Positions 8,053 through 19,252 of a stretch of 64,000 nucleotides of DNA are shown here, in pieces. This stretch comes from Kaistella montana (GTDB lineage: Bacteria > Bacteroidota > Bacteroidia > Flavobacteriales > Weeksellaceae). The translations under genes were made by a program, and so were the position numbers. The first letter of the stretch is position 1, and every line of letters begins with the position of its first letter. Below the pieces are notes generated by a model, which worked only from the letters and a program-made list of their open reading frames with translations, did no database searches and was not told the DNA's origin. The stretch covers positions 682,001-746,000 of the forward strand of contig NZ_JANFQP010000001.1 of assembly GCF_024436175.1 (NCBI RefSeq). The letters run 5' to 3'.

Positions 8053-8490
8053 CTAAACCCGATGAAAATCAGGTTTCCATTTCTGTATGGATTTTTTTAT
8101 CGTGTCACCGGAAATATTTTCTTTTAAAGCTTTATCAAGTAAAATTTTGAATTCATCATCATAAGCATATCTCAAAGCAGCAATTTGCCCAAAATTGAGT
8201 TTTTCTTCAATTTCATCAGACCTTTTTCCAAAAATTTCAAAATATCTTTGTTTAAATTCTAATCTAATAATACGATCCTGATTTCCCAAAGCGTAATGTT
8301 GACGTAGCATAACTGCCAAATAAAGCAAAAGAAAGACGACGATTGAAAACAAAATCCAACTCAATTGATTTGTAGAATCATTGAAAGATTTCACCAATCC
8401 AATTATCAATAATATCATCAGTAAAGGCAACAAGACAAAGTGATGTGGCGGATAATATTTCTTGTGATTAGCGTAATTTTGTGTTTTCAT
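8053..8490 (-). CDS. DUF6526 family membrane protein
   Basis: A 145-residue protein from the ATG at 8490 (the frame extends four codons further, but M-K-T-Q-N-Y-A-N-H is the typical family start). Two hydrophobic helices lie at about 20-35 and 45-60, joined by a short polar loop, and the rest is a soluble, charged domain with R-L-E-F-K-Q-R-Y-F and L-R-Y-A-Y-D-D-E-F blocks. This organisation fits the uncharacterised DUF6526 family of Bacteroidota. It lies 34 bp after ligA on the same strand, so the two may be cotranscribed. No function is known. Confidence 0.75.
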   Translation of the reverse strand: MKTQNYANHKKYYPPHHFVLLPLLMILLIIGLVKSFNDSTNQLSWILFSIVVFLLLYLAVMLRQHYALGNQDRIIRLEFKQRYFEIFGKRSDEIEEKLNFGQIAALRYAYDDEFKILLDKALKENISGDTIKKSIQKWKPDFHRV

Positions 8491-8524
8491 AGAATAAAGC
8501 AATCAAAAATGTAACCAAAATAAA

Positions 8525-10543
<2,019 letters not shown>

Positions 10544-10546
10544 TTA

Positions 10547-10554
10547 CAAAAATA
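10547..10554 (-). promoter_or_regulatory. -7 box TATTTTTG ahead of ligA
   Basis: Read on the minus strand, TATTTTTG fits TAnnTTTG and is 18 bp before the ligA ATG. No clear -33 TTG was found. Confidence 0.4.
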
Positions 10555-10695
10555 CTTAATCTTTCTTTAATATATAAGGAAATTTAAGCTGGTAATAAGT
10601 TTATTTATTAAGAATATTTAACATAATATATAATTTGATTACGAGCCTATTATGGTGGTGTTTAATATTTAATTCATTTACAGTTCATCTATTTG

Positions 10696-10750
10696 TTAAA
10701 ATAATTTAACCCCCGTTTAATTACATCTTGATCCTGTTACGGTAATTTTG
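10696..10750 (+). promoter_or_regulatory. Pho-box-like direct repeats and -7 box ahead of SusC
   Basis: TTAAA at 10696, TTAAC at 10706 and TTAAT at 10717 form direct repeats with a 10-11 bp period, the layout used by PhoB/PhoP-type regulators. TAATTTTG at 10743-10750 is a full -7 match, and the -33 region has no TTG at proper spacing, as in activator-dependent promoters. The GTG start of the SusC gene is 22 bp downstream. Confidence 0.4.
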
Positions 10751-10772
10751 CGCGAAAATTATAAAAGAAAAA

Positions 10773-13745
10773 GTGAAAAGGAAATTACAGACCATTATTA
10801 CATTGGTATTGACGGGCACTGTTACGGTAGAAATGCCAGCGCAAAGCAGACTTGATACCATAAAAGAAAGAAAAATCGATGAAGTGGTGGTAACTGCTTT
10901 GGGGATTAAGAGAGAACAGAAAGCGCTGGGCTTCTCTGCTAAAAAAGTAGATGAAGAAACCTTCGAAAAGGCTCAGTACAACAACTGGGCGACGGCAATG
11001 GAAGGCAAAGTTGCCGGCTTGAAAGTGCTTACGGCTTCTGCCGGTCCTCTGGAAACTGCAAGGATAAAACTTAGGGGGGAAACCTCAATGAGTGCCAGCG
11101 ACAATTTTGCCCTGATCGTAATCGACGGTATCCCTATAGACCAAACGCTTACCAAAGGTACGGGTTCTGCAGCTTATGGTGCTGGCGCAGGCGGAGATTT
11201 ACCGGTGGATTACGGCAATATTCTCAACGCTATAAACCCAGAAGACATAGAATCTGTAACCGTGCTGAAAGGCGCTTCCGCAGCAGCTTTATACGGTGAA
11301 AGAGGTGCAAATGGCGCGATCATGATCACCACGAAATCGGGAAAAGGTAAAAACGGTAAGCTGATCGTCGGTTATAATTCCAATTCAAGTTTTGAAAGTG
11401 TTTTAAAATGGCCGGACTGGCAGTACGAATACGGACAGGGAACACAGACACGCGACAAAAGCGGCAGATATTACTATTCTTACGGTGCTTCTGAAGATGG
11501 TGTAAATACCGGAAGTACGAGCAGTGCGTTCGGGCCCAAATTCGAAGGGCAGTATTATTTTCAGTACGATCCGGAAGTGGAAGGACAAAGCCCCGAAAGA
11601 AGGCTCTGGAAGCCTTATAAAGATAATGTGAAGGGATTCTTCAACTTGGGAACCACTTTCAGCAACTCCATTTCATTGGAAGCTGGCTGGCGGAAATTCA
11701 ATTTCAGAACCAACCTGAATTATACGGATAATGACTGGATTGTTCCCAATACAGGCTTTGAAAGGTTCACGGCAAATAATTCCTTCGGCTTTAATTTCAA
11801 TAAACTTAAGGCTACTGCCAAATTCATCTTCTCCAATACCCACAGTGATAATTTACCGGCAACAGGTTACAACAACCAGTCGCTCAATTATTTTATGATT
11901 TTCCAGAATCCGAATATTGATCTGGCGTGGTACCGCCCGATCTGGAGAAAAGGAAAATATCAGGAAGATCAGATACACCCTTTCAGTTCATTCATCGATA
12001 ATCCCTACATGATTGCCTATGAAATGACCAATGCCATCAACAAAAACAACATGTTGGGCGGCATTACCCTGAATTATCAGTTCAATAATAATTTCGAGAT
12101 CATGCTCCGTTCCGGGGCAGAATATACTGTAGAAGACCGCGCACAGAAAAGGCCGTGGAGCAGCGCCAACTACCGGGAGGGTTACTATTCTGAGCAGCAT
12201 GTCAACGACAGGGTTTTTAATAATGATGTATTGCTTTCATACAACAGAGAATTTAAAAATCTGAATTTTAAAATTTCCGCCGGAGGAAGTATGAGAGACA
12301 TCAGATCTGAAACTGAACGTACAAACGCGGTGGGACTTATAGAGCCAGGAATTTATACTTTCGAAAATGCAAAAGCCCTTCAGGTAAAGCCGACAAAGCC
12401 GTATAATTATAAAGTGAACAGTATGTACGGGCTCATCAATTTAGAATATCTTAAAGCCATATTTTTAGATATAACTGCAAGAAACGACTGGACCAGCACC
12501 TTGCCGAGAAAAAACTGGTCATTCTTCTATCCTTCTGTGAGTACAAGTGTCATTCTCTCAGATTTGATGGATCTGAATAAGGTGGATTTGCTGAAGCTGC
12601 GAGCGTCCTATGCAAGATCAGGATTCGGAACTTCGCCTTACCGTCTGACAAAATATTATAGTCCGTCAGATTACGAGGATTCCTATACGATGGATGCCTT
12701 ACTTTTCAATGCTGATCTAAAACCGAAAATCAACACGAATCTCGAAGCAGGTTTAGATGTGGCGGTATTGAAAAACAGGTTGAATTTCAATTTCACGTTC
12801 TATAATAATTATACTGAAAACGAAGTTTTTGGAATCCCGGTTTTGGTGGAGTCCGGTTACTCCAGGAAGCTGATTAACAGCGGAAAAGTTAGAAACAGAG
12901 GAGTAGAGCTGGAATTGACAGGCTTCCCTTTCAAATCAAAAGCGTTCACATGGGGTATCGCAGCAAACTGGTCTGCCAACAAAAATAAAGTGATATCAAT
13001 TCCGGATGAATTTAAAGATGAGCCTCTTGGCTATAACTACAGCAGTGTAGGCGGCGCGGTGTATTTTAATGCCGTAGTTGGCGGTTCGCTTGGGGATATG
13101 TACGGCTATAATCTGGTGCGTGATCCTCAGGGAAATGTGGTTTGGGGTTCTGACGGGCTTACCGCAAAATCGACTCAGATGGCGAAGATCGGTAATGCCT
13201 TTCCGCTTTGGAAAGCCGGTATCGAAAACAGTTTCCAGATCAAAAATGTAAGAATCCAGTTCTCCTTTGACGGTCAGTACAAAGGCATGGTATACTCCCA
13301 AACTCACCACAAGATGACCGAACAAGGGAAACTTGCGCACACCCTGAAATATCGTGACAGCGAAGACGGCATGATGGTCGGCGAAGGCGTAGTACAAAAT
13401 GCAGATGGCTCTTACTCGCCGAATACTACCAGAATTCTGGTAAGTAAATATTACTCAGATTACTACAGGAGAGCCAATGTGGAAACCAATTCCTTCGATG
13501 CTTCCTATATCAAACTTAGGGACGCACGAATAGGATATGTATTCCCGAAAACCATCACCGAGTCTATGAAACTGAGGGAGATGAGTATTTCTCTTTACGG
13601 AAAAAACCTTTGGATGTGGACCAAGTTCCCAATTTTTGACCCGGAAGCGGCAACTCTAGATGATTCCGACATTACACCGGGTGTGGATATTGGCGCGCTT
13701 CCTTCTACCAGAACTATAGGCTTAAATTTCAATGTAAAATTCTAA
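10773..13745 (+). CDS. SusC/RagA family TonB-dependent outer-membrane transporter (phosphodiester locus)
   Basis: A 990-residue TonB-dependent porin starting at GTG, with a signal peptide (about 1-24, cut after P-A-Q). D-E-V-V-V-T-A-L-G near 33-41 is the TonB-box region, then the plug with M-E-G-K-V-A-G-L and L-K-G-A-S-A-A-A-L-Y-G-E-R-G-A-N-G, the SusC plug signature. The rest is the 22-strand barrel, ending V-G-L-N-F-N-V-K-F-like. It lacks the N-terminal carboxypeptidase-regulatory-like domain many SusC proteins have. SusC imports ligands caught by the SusD lid. SusD follows by 6 bp, then two phosphodiesterases, so the cargo is more likely a glycerophosphodiester or other organophosphate than a glycan; that is inference. 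Confidence 0.92.
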   Translation: MKRKLQTIITLVLTGTVTVEMPAQSRLDTIKERKIDEVVVTALGIKREQKALGFSAKKVDEETFEKAQYNNWATAMEGKVAGLKVLTASAGPLETARIKLRGETSMSASDNFALIVIDGIPIDQTLTKGTGSAAYGAGAGGDLPVDYGNILNAINPEDIESVTVLKGASAAALYGERGANGAIMITTKSGKGKNGKLIVGYNSNSSFESVLKWPDWQYEYGQGTQTRDKSGRYYYSYGASEDGVNTGSTSSAFGPKFEGQYYFQYDPEVEGQSPERRLWKPYKDNVKGFFNLGTTFSNSISLEAGWRKFNFRTNLNYTDNDWIVPNTGFERFTANNSFGFNFNKLKATAKFIFSNTHSDNLPATGYNNQSLNYFMIFQNPNIDLAWYRPIWRKGKYQEDQIHPFSSFIDNPYMIAYEMTNAINKNNMLGGITLNYQFNNNFEIMLRSGAEYTVEDRAQKRPWSSANYREGYYSEQHVNDRVFNNDVLLSYNREFKNLNFKISAGGSMRDIRSETERTNAVGLIEPGIYTFENAKALQVKPTKPYNYKVNSMYGLINLEYLKAIFLDITARNDWTSTLPRKNWSFFYPSVSTSVILSDLMDLNKVDLLKLRASYARSGFGTSPYRLTKYYSPSDYEDSYTMDALLFNADLKPKINTNLEAGLDVAVLKNRLNFNFTFYNNYTENEVFGIPVLVESGYSRKLINSGKVRNRGVELELTGFPFKSKAFTWGIAANWSANKNKVISIPDEFKDEPLGYNYSSVGGAVYFNAVVGGSLGDMYGYNLVRDPQGNVVWGSDGLTAKSTQMAKIGNAFPLWKAGIENSFQIKNVRIQFSFDGQYKGMVYSQTHHKMTEQGKLAHTLKYRDSEDGMMVGEGVVQNADGSYSPNTTRILVSKYYSDYYRRANVETNSFDASYIKLRDARIGYVFPKTITESMKLREMSISLYGKNLWMWTKFPIFDPEAATLDDSDITPGVDIGALPSTRTIGLNFNVKF

Positions 13746-13751
13746 TAAAAA

Positions 13752-15200
13752 ATGAAAAAAAATATAGTTAAAATTCTTCTTGCGGCTGCGCTGCTTAATG
13801 CCGCGTACTCCTGCACCAGAGATTTCGAGGAGCTGAACCTTGATACATCAAAAGTTCTGGAGGTACAATCAGGGCAGCTTTTGAATCCTGCGCTATTTGA
13901 AATGGCAAGTCAGGCGTACTTGCGCGCAAATGATTTTACTTTTGATGTTATGCAGTATTCACTTGATTTTCCGAATGAGGGAAATACTTACAGCAGATAT
14001 TACCTTACTGAAAATTCCGGAGTTGGTTACTGGAATCATTCTTACAAATGGCTGAAGCAAATTCGTGAAATGCTGATTCTTGCAGAAAAGGAAGGCGACA
14101 ACAATAATAAAGCGGTTGCGTTGGTGCTGCAGTCTTGGGGGTATGCCAACCTTACGGACAGTTTTGGCGATATTCCTTTCACTGAGGCCAATGCTCTTGA
14201 TGAGGAAATCAGAAAGCCAAAATTCGACAAACAGAAGGATGTTTATTTAAAATTATTAAATGATCTGGATGCGGCGAATAAACTTTTCAATACTGCAGAA
14301 AAGCTGAAAGGCCGAGACCAGCTTTACAGCGCAGAAACAGATGCTGCGGGGATCCTGAAATGGAAGAAATTCTCCAACACTTTATCATTAAGGCTTTTGT
14401 TAAGAATTTTGGACAGAGACGGCGAAATTGATGTAAAAAACAGAATAAAAAAAATTGTAAACAATCCTACCGAATACCCGCTTTTCGAAAACAATACAGA
14501 GAGCGCTTTTGTGAAGGCAAGCGGTACAGCGCCGTTTGACGCACCCATTGCAAGGCCGCAGGATTTCACGACGGGGCGGGCTGCAGCGGATTTTTTTGTG
14601 AAATACCTCAATGATACCAAGGATCCGCGTCTTTCAAAATTCTTCTCCAAAGCAAGAGATTTAAATAACAAAGACATTGGTTACAAAGGAATTCCGTCCG
14701 GTTACAAAGCTGGAACTGTTTTCGATTATACACCTTCCAACTTAAATCAGAATTTGGCTAAAACTCCTTTAACGATCAAGATTCTTGGTTATTCGGAGCT
14801 GCAGTTTATCCTTGCAGAGCTTGCTTTGAAAGGAATTATTTCCGGCGATGCCAAAACTTTTTATGAAAACGGCGTGAAAGCCTCCGTAGAGCAATGGGAG
14901 TCTACAATGCCGGTGACATATTTAGCACACCCGTTAGTAGCATATGACGGGACTTTAGAGCGTATCATGATGCAGAAATATATCGCTTTGTTCTTTGTGG
15001 ATCAGCAGGCGTGGTATGAGTACCGCAGAACCGGCTTCCCAAAACTGCAGAATAACGGCGGGCTTCTGAATAATGCTCAAATGCCTTCCAGGTTTATGTA
15101 CACTCCGAACAGCAAACTTCTCAACTCAGAGAACTATAATGCGGCAGTGCAAAGTATGGGTGGTGATGACATTAATACTAAAATTTGGTGGGATAAATAG
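13752..15200 (+). CDS. SusD/RagB family nutrient-binding lipoprotein (phosphodiester locus)
   Basis: A 482-residue outer-membrane lipoprotein. The signal peptide ends in a lipobox at Cys21 (A-A-Y-S-C-T-R-D-F), followed by the E-E-L-N-L-D start usual for SusD-like proteins. TPR-type helices follow, with W-G-Y-A-N-L-T-D-S-F-G-D-I-P-F near 130-143, the hallmark of the SusD_2-like subgroup, and a C-terminal R-R-T-G-F-P segment. It should cap the SusC barrel encoded just upstream. SusD_2-like proteins are often annotated as nutrient-binding without a glycan ligand. A GDPD gene follows 5 bp after the stop. Confidence 0.92.
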   Translation: MKKNIVKILLAAALLNAAYSCTRDFEELNLDTSKVLEVQSGQLLNPALFEMASQAYLRANDFTFDVMQYSLDFPNEGNTYSRYYLTENSGVGYWNHSYKWLKQIREMLILAEKEGDNNNKAVALVLQSWGYANLTDSFGDIPFTEANALDEEIRKPKFDKQKDVYLKLLNDLDAANKLFNTAEKLKGRDQLYSAETDAAGILKWKKFSNTLSLRLLLRILDRDGEIDVKNRIKKIVNNPTEYPLFENNTESAFVKASGTAPFDAPIARPQDFTTGRAAADFFVKYLNDTKDPRLSKFFSKARDLNNKDIGYKGIPSGYKAGTVFDYTPSNLNQNLAKTPLTIKILGYSELQFILAELALKGIISGDAKTFYENGVKASVEQWESTMPVTYLAHPLVAYDGTLERIMMQKYIALFFVDQQAWYEYRRTGFPKLQNNGGLLNNAQMPSRFMYTPNSKLLNSENYNAAVQSMGGDDINTKIWWDK

Positions 15201-15205
15201 AAGCT

Positions 15206-15946
15206 ATGAAAACACTTTTGGTAACACTGATTTTCAGCTCAGTATTTTATAATGCCCAAACCAGGATCATTGCGCACCGCGGATACTGGAAGACTGAAAA
15301 TTCTGCGCAGAATTCTATTTCCTCACTCAGGAACGCCCAGCAGCAGCAATTTTACGGGTCAGAATTTGATGTCAGGATGACAACAGACGGCAAATTGGTT
15401 GTGAATCATGATGAGCATATCAACGGTTTTGAAATTTCTGAAACCAGTTTTTCAAAACTCAGAACTCAAAAACTGAAAAACGGTGAAAAAATCCCAACTT
15501 TTGCTAAATATTTGAAAGCCGGAAGAAAAGTACCGGCTGTGAAGCTGATTGTAGAATTAAAACCTGCAAAATCTGTTGAACTGGAAAATACACTGGTTCA
15601 AAAAGCTTTGAAAGAAGTCGAAAAATACGGAGTGGCGGCGCAGTGCGAGTTCATTTCTTTCAGCTTGAATATTTGCAAAGAACTTAAAAAGCTTCAGCCC
15701 AATGCAACGGTGCAGTATCTTAAAGGAGACCTGACACCGCAACAGCTGAAAGATTTGGGGATTGACGGTTTTGATTATAATTTTAAAATTCTTCAGAAAA
15801 ATCCAGCCTGGATTTCAGAAGCAAAAAATCTCGGATTGGTTACAAATTCCTGGACCGTCAATGATGACACTATTTACCTTGAACTGAAAAATGCGGGAAT
15901 TGATTTTGTTACGACAGACGTTCCCACTCAATTAAAAAATAAATAA
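15206..15946 (+). CDS. secreted glycerophosphodiester phosphodiesterase
   Basis: A 246-residue GDPD-family TIM barrel. A signal peptide (about 1-18, cut after N-A-Q) sends it to the periplasm. Catalytic and metal residues are visible: His24-Arg25 in A-H-R-G, Glu53 and Asp55 in S-E-F-D-V, and His68 in N-H-D, followed by Glu in V-E-L-K-P near 116. The family hydrolyses glycerophosphodiesters to glycerol-3-phosphate and an alcohol. It is packed between a SusD gene and a metallophosphoesterase gene (5-bp and 1-bp gaps), so it probably processes the cargo imported by this SusCD pair. Confidence 0.92.
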   Translation: MKTLLVTLIFSSVFYNAQTRIIAHRGYWKTENSAQNSISSLRNAQQQQFYGSEFDVRMTTDGKLVVNHDEHINGFEISETSFSKLRTQKLKNGEKIPTFAKYLKAGRKVPAVKLIVELKPAKSVELENTLVQKALKEVEKYGVAAQCEFISFSLNICKELKKLQPNATVQYLKGDLTPQQLKDLGIDGFDYNFKILQKNPAWISEAKNLGLVTNSWTVNDDTIYLELKNAGIDFVTTDVPTQLKNK

Positions 15947-15947
15947 A

Positions 15948-17534
15948 ATGAAATTTAAATTAATCTTTCCGGCTGTCTTAATTTCAGCTTTTGCAATAGC
16001 ACAGTCTTCCGTTTCGGGATATGTTTACCACGACCGCAACAACAATTCGATAAAAGACCGCAACGAAAAAGGCATAGCCAATGTGGCGGTATCCAACGGT
16101 ATTGAGGTGACAAAAACAGATGAAAACGGGCGTTATTCGCTGCCGCTGTATGGTGATAATCTCGTATTTGTGATAAAACCAACCGGTTATCAAACCAAAA
16201 TTGGAAGCCATAACCTGCCTGAGTTTTATCATAATTTTAAACCTCAGGGTTCACCGGATAATTTCAAGTATAAAGGTGTATCGCCTACTGGCGCATTGCC
16301 GAAAGAAGTGAATTTTCCGCTGTATGCAAAACAGGAGCAAAAAGATTTCCAGATTGTGGTTTTTGGCGATCCGCAACCTTACAGTGAGCAGGAAATTGAT
16401 TATTTCAAAAGAGGAATTGTCAACGAAGTAAAAAACAATAAGAAAAATGCGGTTATCGGAATCAGTTTGGGTGACCTAGTTGGTGATGACCTGAGCCTGC
16501 ACCAATCCTATAAAAATGCGGTGAAGGAAATCGGTATTCCTTGGTACAATGTCATGGGCAACCACGACATGAATTACGAAGCGAAGGAAGATAAATATTC
16601 GGATGAAACATTCGAGGCTAATTTTGGACCCAACAATTATGCATTCAATTATGGGAACGTGCATTTCCTGATCTTAGATGATATTCTTTATCCGGATCCG
16701 CGCGATGGCAAAGGTTATTGGGGCGGTTTCCGCGAAGACCAGCTCAAATTTATAGAAAATGATCTCAAACTGGTTGATAAAAACAAGCTTGTTGTAATTT
16801 CGTTCCACATCCAGATGAAACCGGAGCGTGAAGGCGATGACCATTTCAGAATGGAGGACAGGCAAAAACTGTTCGACATTTTAAAACCGTTTGAAAATGT
16901 ACTGATGATGTCGGCTCACACCCACAAGCAAACCCAGATTTTCTATGGCAAAGGCGATGGCTGGGAAGGCGTGAAAAACCTGCACGAACTCAATATGGGT
17001 ACCACTTCCGGCGACTGGTATTCCGGTACGGTTGATGAATTGGGCGTTCCGGTGTCGGTCATGCGGGACGGTACCTACAGGGGTTATTCTTTCGTGAATT
17101 TTAAAGACAACGAATACAGCGTTGATTACAAAGTAGCCGGTAAACCTGAAGATTTCATGATTCAGCTTCACGTGCCGGAGGTCATCTCACAGACCAGAAG
17201 TTCAGCGCGTGTATTTGCAAACTTTTTTACCGGTGCTGAGAATGACGTGGTGGAATACAGAATAGACGGTGGCGACTGGAAAAAAATGGAGTTCATGAAA
17301 ACCATTGATCCGGCTTATATGCTTTCTGTGTTTAAATGGGATACAGCCACTGAGCTGTACCAGGGCAGAAGGCCTTCTAACCCGGAACCTTCAAATCATA
17401 TCTGGAGTGCCGGTTTCCCAAAAAATCTGAAAATTGGCAAACATAAGGTGGAAGTAAGAGCCACCGATATGTACGATAAAACTTTTTATGCAGGCAAGGA
17501 ATTTTCTGTTCAGAATCTCAATTTTATTCCATAA
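15948..17534 (+). CDS. secreted calcineurin-like metallophosphoesterase with flanking beta domains
   Basis: A 528-residue exported enzyme in three parts. After a signal peptide (about 1-19), residues 20-80 form a SdrD-like/MetallophosN beta domain (S-G-Y-V-Y-H-D-R-N-N-N). The metallophosphoesterase core runs from about 133 to 400, with metal ligands Asp141 in G-D-P-Q, Asp176 in G-D-L, Asn205-His206-Asp207 in G-N-H-D, His287 and His324/His326 in H-T-H. A C-terminal beta domain follows. Such proteins cleave phosphomonoesters or phosphodiesters. It is the last gene of the SusC-SusD-GDPD unit and is followed by a strong terminator, so the four genes form one operon. Which ester it cleaves is not determined by the sequence. 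Confidence 0.9.
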   Translation: MKFKLIFPAVLISAFAIAQSSVSGYVYHDRNNNSIKDRNEKGIANVAVSNGIEVTKTDENGRYSLPLYGDNLVFVIKPTGYQTKIGSHNLPEFYHNFKPQGSPDNFKYKGVSPTGALPKEVNFPLYAKQEQKDFQIVVFGDPQPYSEQEIDYFKRGIVNEVKNNKKNAVIGISLGDLVGDDLSLHQSYKNAVKEIGIPWYNVMGNHDMNYEAKEDKYSDETFEANFGPNNYAFNYGNVHFLILDDILYPDPRDGKGYWGGFREDQLKFIENDLKLVDKNKLVVISFHIQMKPEREGDDHFRMEDRQKLFDILKPFENVLMMSAHTHKQTQIFYGKGDGWEGVKNLHELNMGTTSGDWYSGTVDELGVPVSVMRDGTYRGYSFVNFKDNEYSVDYKVAGKPEDFMIQLHVPEVISQTRSSARVFANFFTGAENDVVEYRIDGGDWKKMEFMKTIDPAYMLSVFKWDTATELYQGRRPSNPEPSNHIWSAGFPKNLKIGKHKVEVRATDMYDKTFYAGKEFSVQNLNFIP

Positions 17535-17556
17535 ACTTTTCACTTACTTAATGATG

Positions 17557-17587
17557 AACCGGCTTTCGTTCTGAAGGCCGGTTTTCT
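17557..17587 (+). terminator. intrinsic terminator after the phosphodiester operon
   Basis: AACCGGC (17557-17563) pairs with GCCGGTT (17577-17583), loop about 13 nt, then TTTC. Confidence 0.8.
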
Positions 17588-17867
17588 TTATTATTATGTT
17601 TTTAAGCATATGTCGCCTTTCCACAGCGCAGCACCGTATTTCTTAAATACTAGGGTCAGTCTGTTAAGCTGCTGAAGTGGGAGATATTTTGACGGTGAAT
17701 TTTAACAAAATTCTAAATCTGAAATAAAACCTTCTCTTTTCACACTCTGTCAAATACAAAAAAGCTAAAAATTAATCTAAGGTATAATTTTTAAATGGGT
17801 ATGAAAATAAAAAAGTTATATTTTCTGAAAATAAGTACTAAATTCGCAGGGGTATAAATAATAAAAT
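17588..17867. other. non-coding spacer before the ammonium transporter gene
   Basis: No gene was seen. A near-consensus -7 box TAAATTCG (17839-17846) lies 21 bp before the ATG; no convincing -33 element or binding site could be assigned. Confidence 0.5.
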
Positions 17868-19214
17868 ATGAAAATAGAGAAAAAATGGATTGTGTCATTT
17901 GTGGTTATTACTTTGATTTCAATCGCGGCGTTGTTTTGGAAAACTGAAATTCCACTCCCAGGCTCCGGCGAATTCATCAGCGAAGACAATATTGTAGGTT
18001 CTGATGTTGCCTGGATTTTATCTGCAGCTGGTTTGGTTCTGTTGATGACTCCCGGCCTTTCGTTTTTCTACGGTGGAATGGTCGGTAGCAAAAACGTGAT
18101 TTCAACGATGCTGCAGAGTTTTATTGCATTAGGTGTGATATCCATCTTATGGGTGGTTGTTGGATTCAGTCTTTCTTTTGGTGAGAGTTTAGGTTTCACT
18201 TACAACGGAATTCATTACGGGATTATCGGAAATCCTTTGAGTTACCCTTTTTTCAGTAGGGTAGGTATACTTCCGCATCATGTTATGGCGCCCACAATTC
18301 CTTTTATTTTGTTCGCGTTATTTCAAATGAAGTTTGCGGTAATTACTCCGGCCTTAATTACCGGTTCGTTTGCGGAAAGGGTTCGTTTTATTTCTTATCT
18401 GTTATTTATGGTGCTTTTCAGTTTGTTTATTTATACGCCACTTTGCCACATGGTTTGGCACCCGGAAGGTTTGCTGAATAAATTTTTCGGAGTAAAAGAT
18501 TTTGCCGGAGGAACGGTCGTTCACATGAGTGCAGGGTTCGCAGCTCTGGCCGGTGCCATCGTTTTGGGAAGAAGAAAAAATCCACATCATAAACCTTCTA
18601 ATATCCCATTTGTTTTATTAGGTACCGGAATGCTTTGGTTTGGGTGGTTTGGATTCAACGCCGGGTCTGCATTGGCGGCTAATGCAACGGCAGCGATGGC
18701 TTTTGGTACCACCACCATAGCATCGGCTTCCGCAATGATCACCTGGATATTTTTCGATCGAATTAATGGGAGAAAAGTTTCTGCCTTAGGCGCCTCCATC
18801 GGTGCGGTTGTCGGTTTGGTAGCAATTACCCCAGCTGCGGGATTTGTAACGATTGCCGAAAGTCTGTTCATCGGGTTTATCTCTGCCATTATTTCTAATT
18901 TAATGATGAACTGGAAAGAACTCAAAAAAATAGACGACACTTTGGATGTTTTTGCCTGTCATGGGGTAGGAGGGATTATGGGAATGATTCTTACCGCAAT
19001 TTTTGCGCATGGTGAAAATGCAAGTTTGCTGCATGGCGGCTGGTCGGTTTTTGGGCATCACATGCTGGCTTTGGTTCTGGTTTCGGTTTTTACGTTTTTT
19101 GGAGCATTTTTGCTTTACAAAATCACCGATTTCATCATTCCGCTAAGGGTTTCCGAAGAATCAGAGCACCTCGGACTAGACATTTCTCAGCACGATGAAT
19201 CCATTAATTTTTAA
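17868..19214 (+). CDS. amt: ammonium transporter
   Basis: A 448-residue AmtB-type channel with 11 or so membrane helices. The signature D-F-A-G-G-T-V-V-H-M-S-A-G (211-223) includes His219, one of the twin pore histidines; the second is in C-H-G-V-G-G-I-M-G near 360. The N-terminus carries one hydrophobic segment and a P-L-P-G-S-G-E periplasmic stretch before helix 1. It moves ammonium/ammonia across the inner membrane. No glnB/glnK PII gene is adjacent, unlike many amt loci, so regulation by PII would have to come from elsewhere. A strong bidirectional terminator follows. Confidence 0.95.
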   Translation: MKIEKKWIVSFVVITLISIAALFWKTEIPLPGSGEFISEDNIVGSDVAWILSAAGLVLLMTPGLSFFYGGMVGSKNVISTMLQSFIALGVISILWVVVGFSLSFGESLGFTYNGIHYGIIGNPLSYPFFSRVGILPHHVMAPTIPFILFALFQMKFAVITPALITGSFAERVRFISYLLFMVLFSLFIYTPLCHMVWHPEGLLNKFFGVKDFAGGTVVHMSAGFAALAGAIVLGRRKNPHHKPSNIPFVLLGTGMLWFGWFGFNAGSALAANATAAMAFGTTTIASASAMITWIFFDRINGRKVSALGASIGAVVGLVAITPAAGFVTIAESLFIGFISAIISNLMMNWKELKKIDDTLDVFACHGVGGIMGMILTAIFAHGENASLLHGGWSVFGHHMLALVLVSVFTFFGAFLLYKITDFIIPLRVSEESEHLGLDISQHDESINF

Positions 19215-19215
19215 T

Positions 19216-19249
19216 AAAAAAGCACCGTTTCAATTTCGGTGCTTTTTTG
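19216..19249. terminator. bidirectional terminator between amt and the E1 gene
   Basis: AAAAAAGCACCG pairs with CGGTGCTTTTTT around TTTCAATTT-type loop, with A and T tracts on both sides and convergent genes on either side. Confidence 0.88.
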
Positions 19250-19252
19250 TTT

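Noticed and set aside
12996-13397. 133-codon antisense frame inside the first SusC gene
   Set aside because: Shadow of the barrel-coding region.
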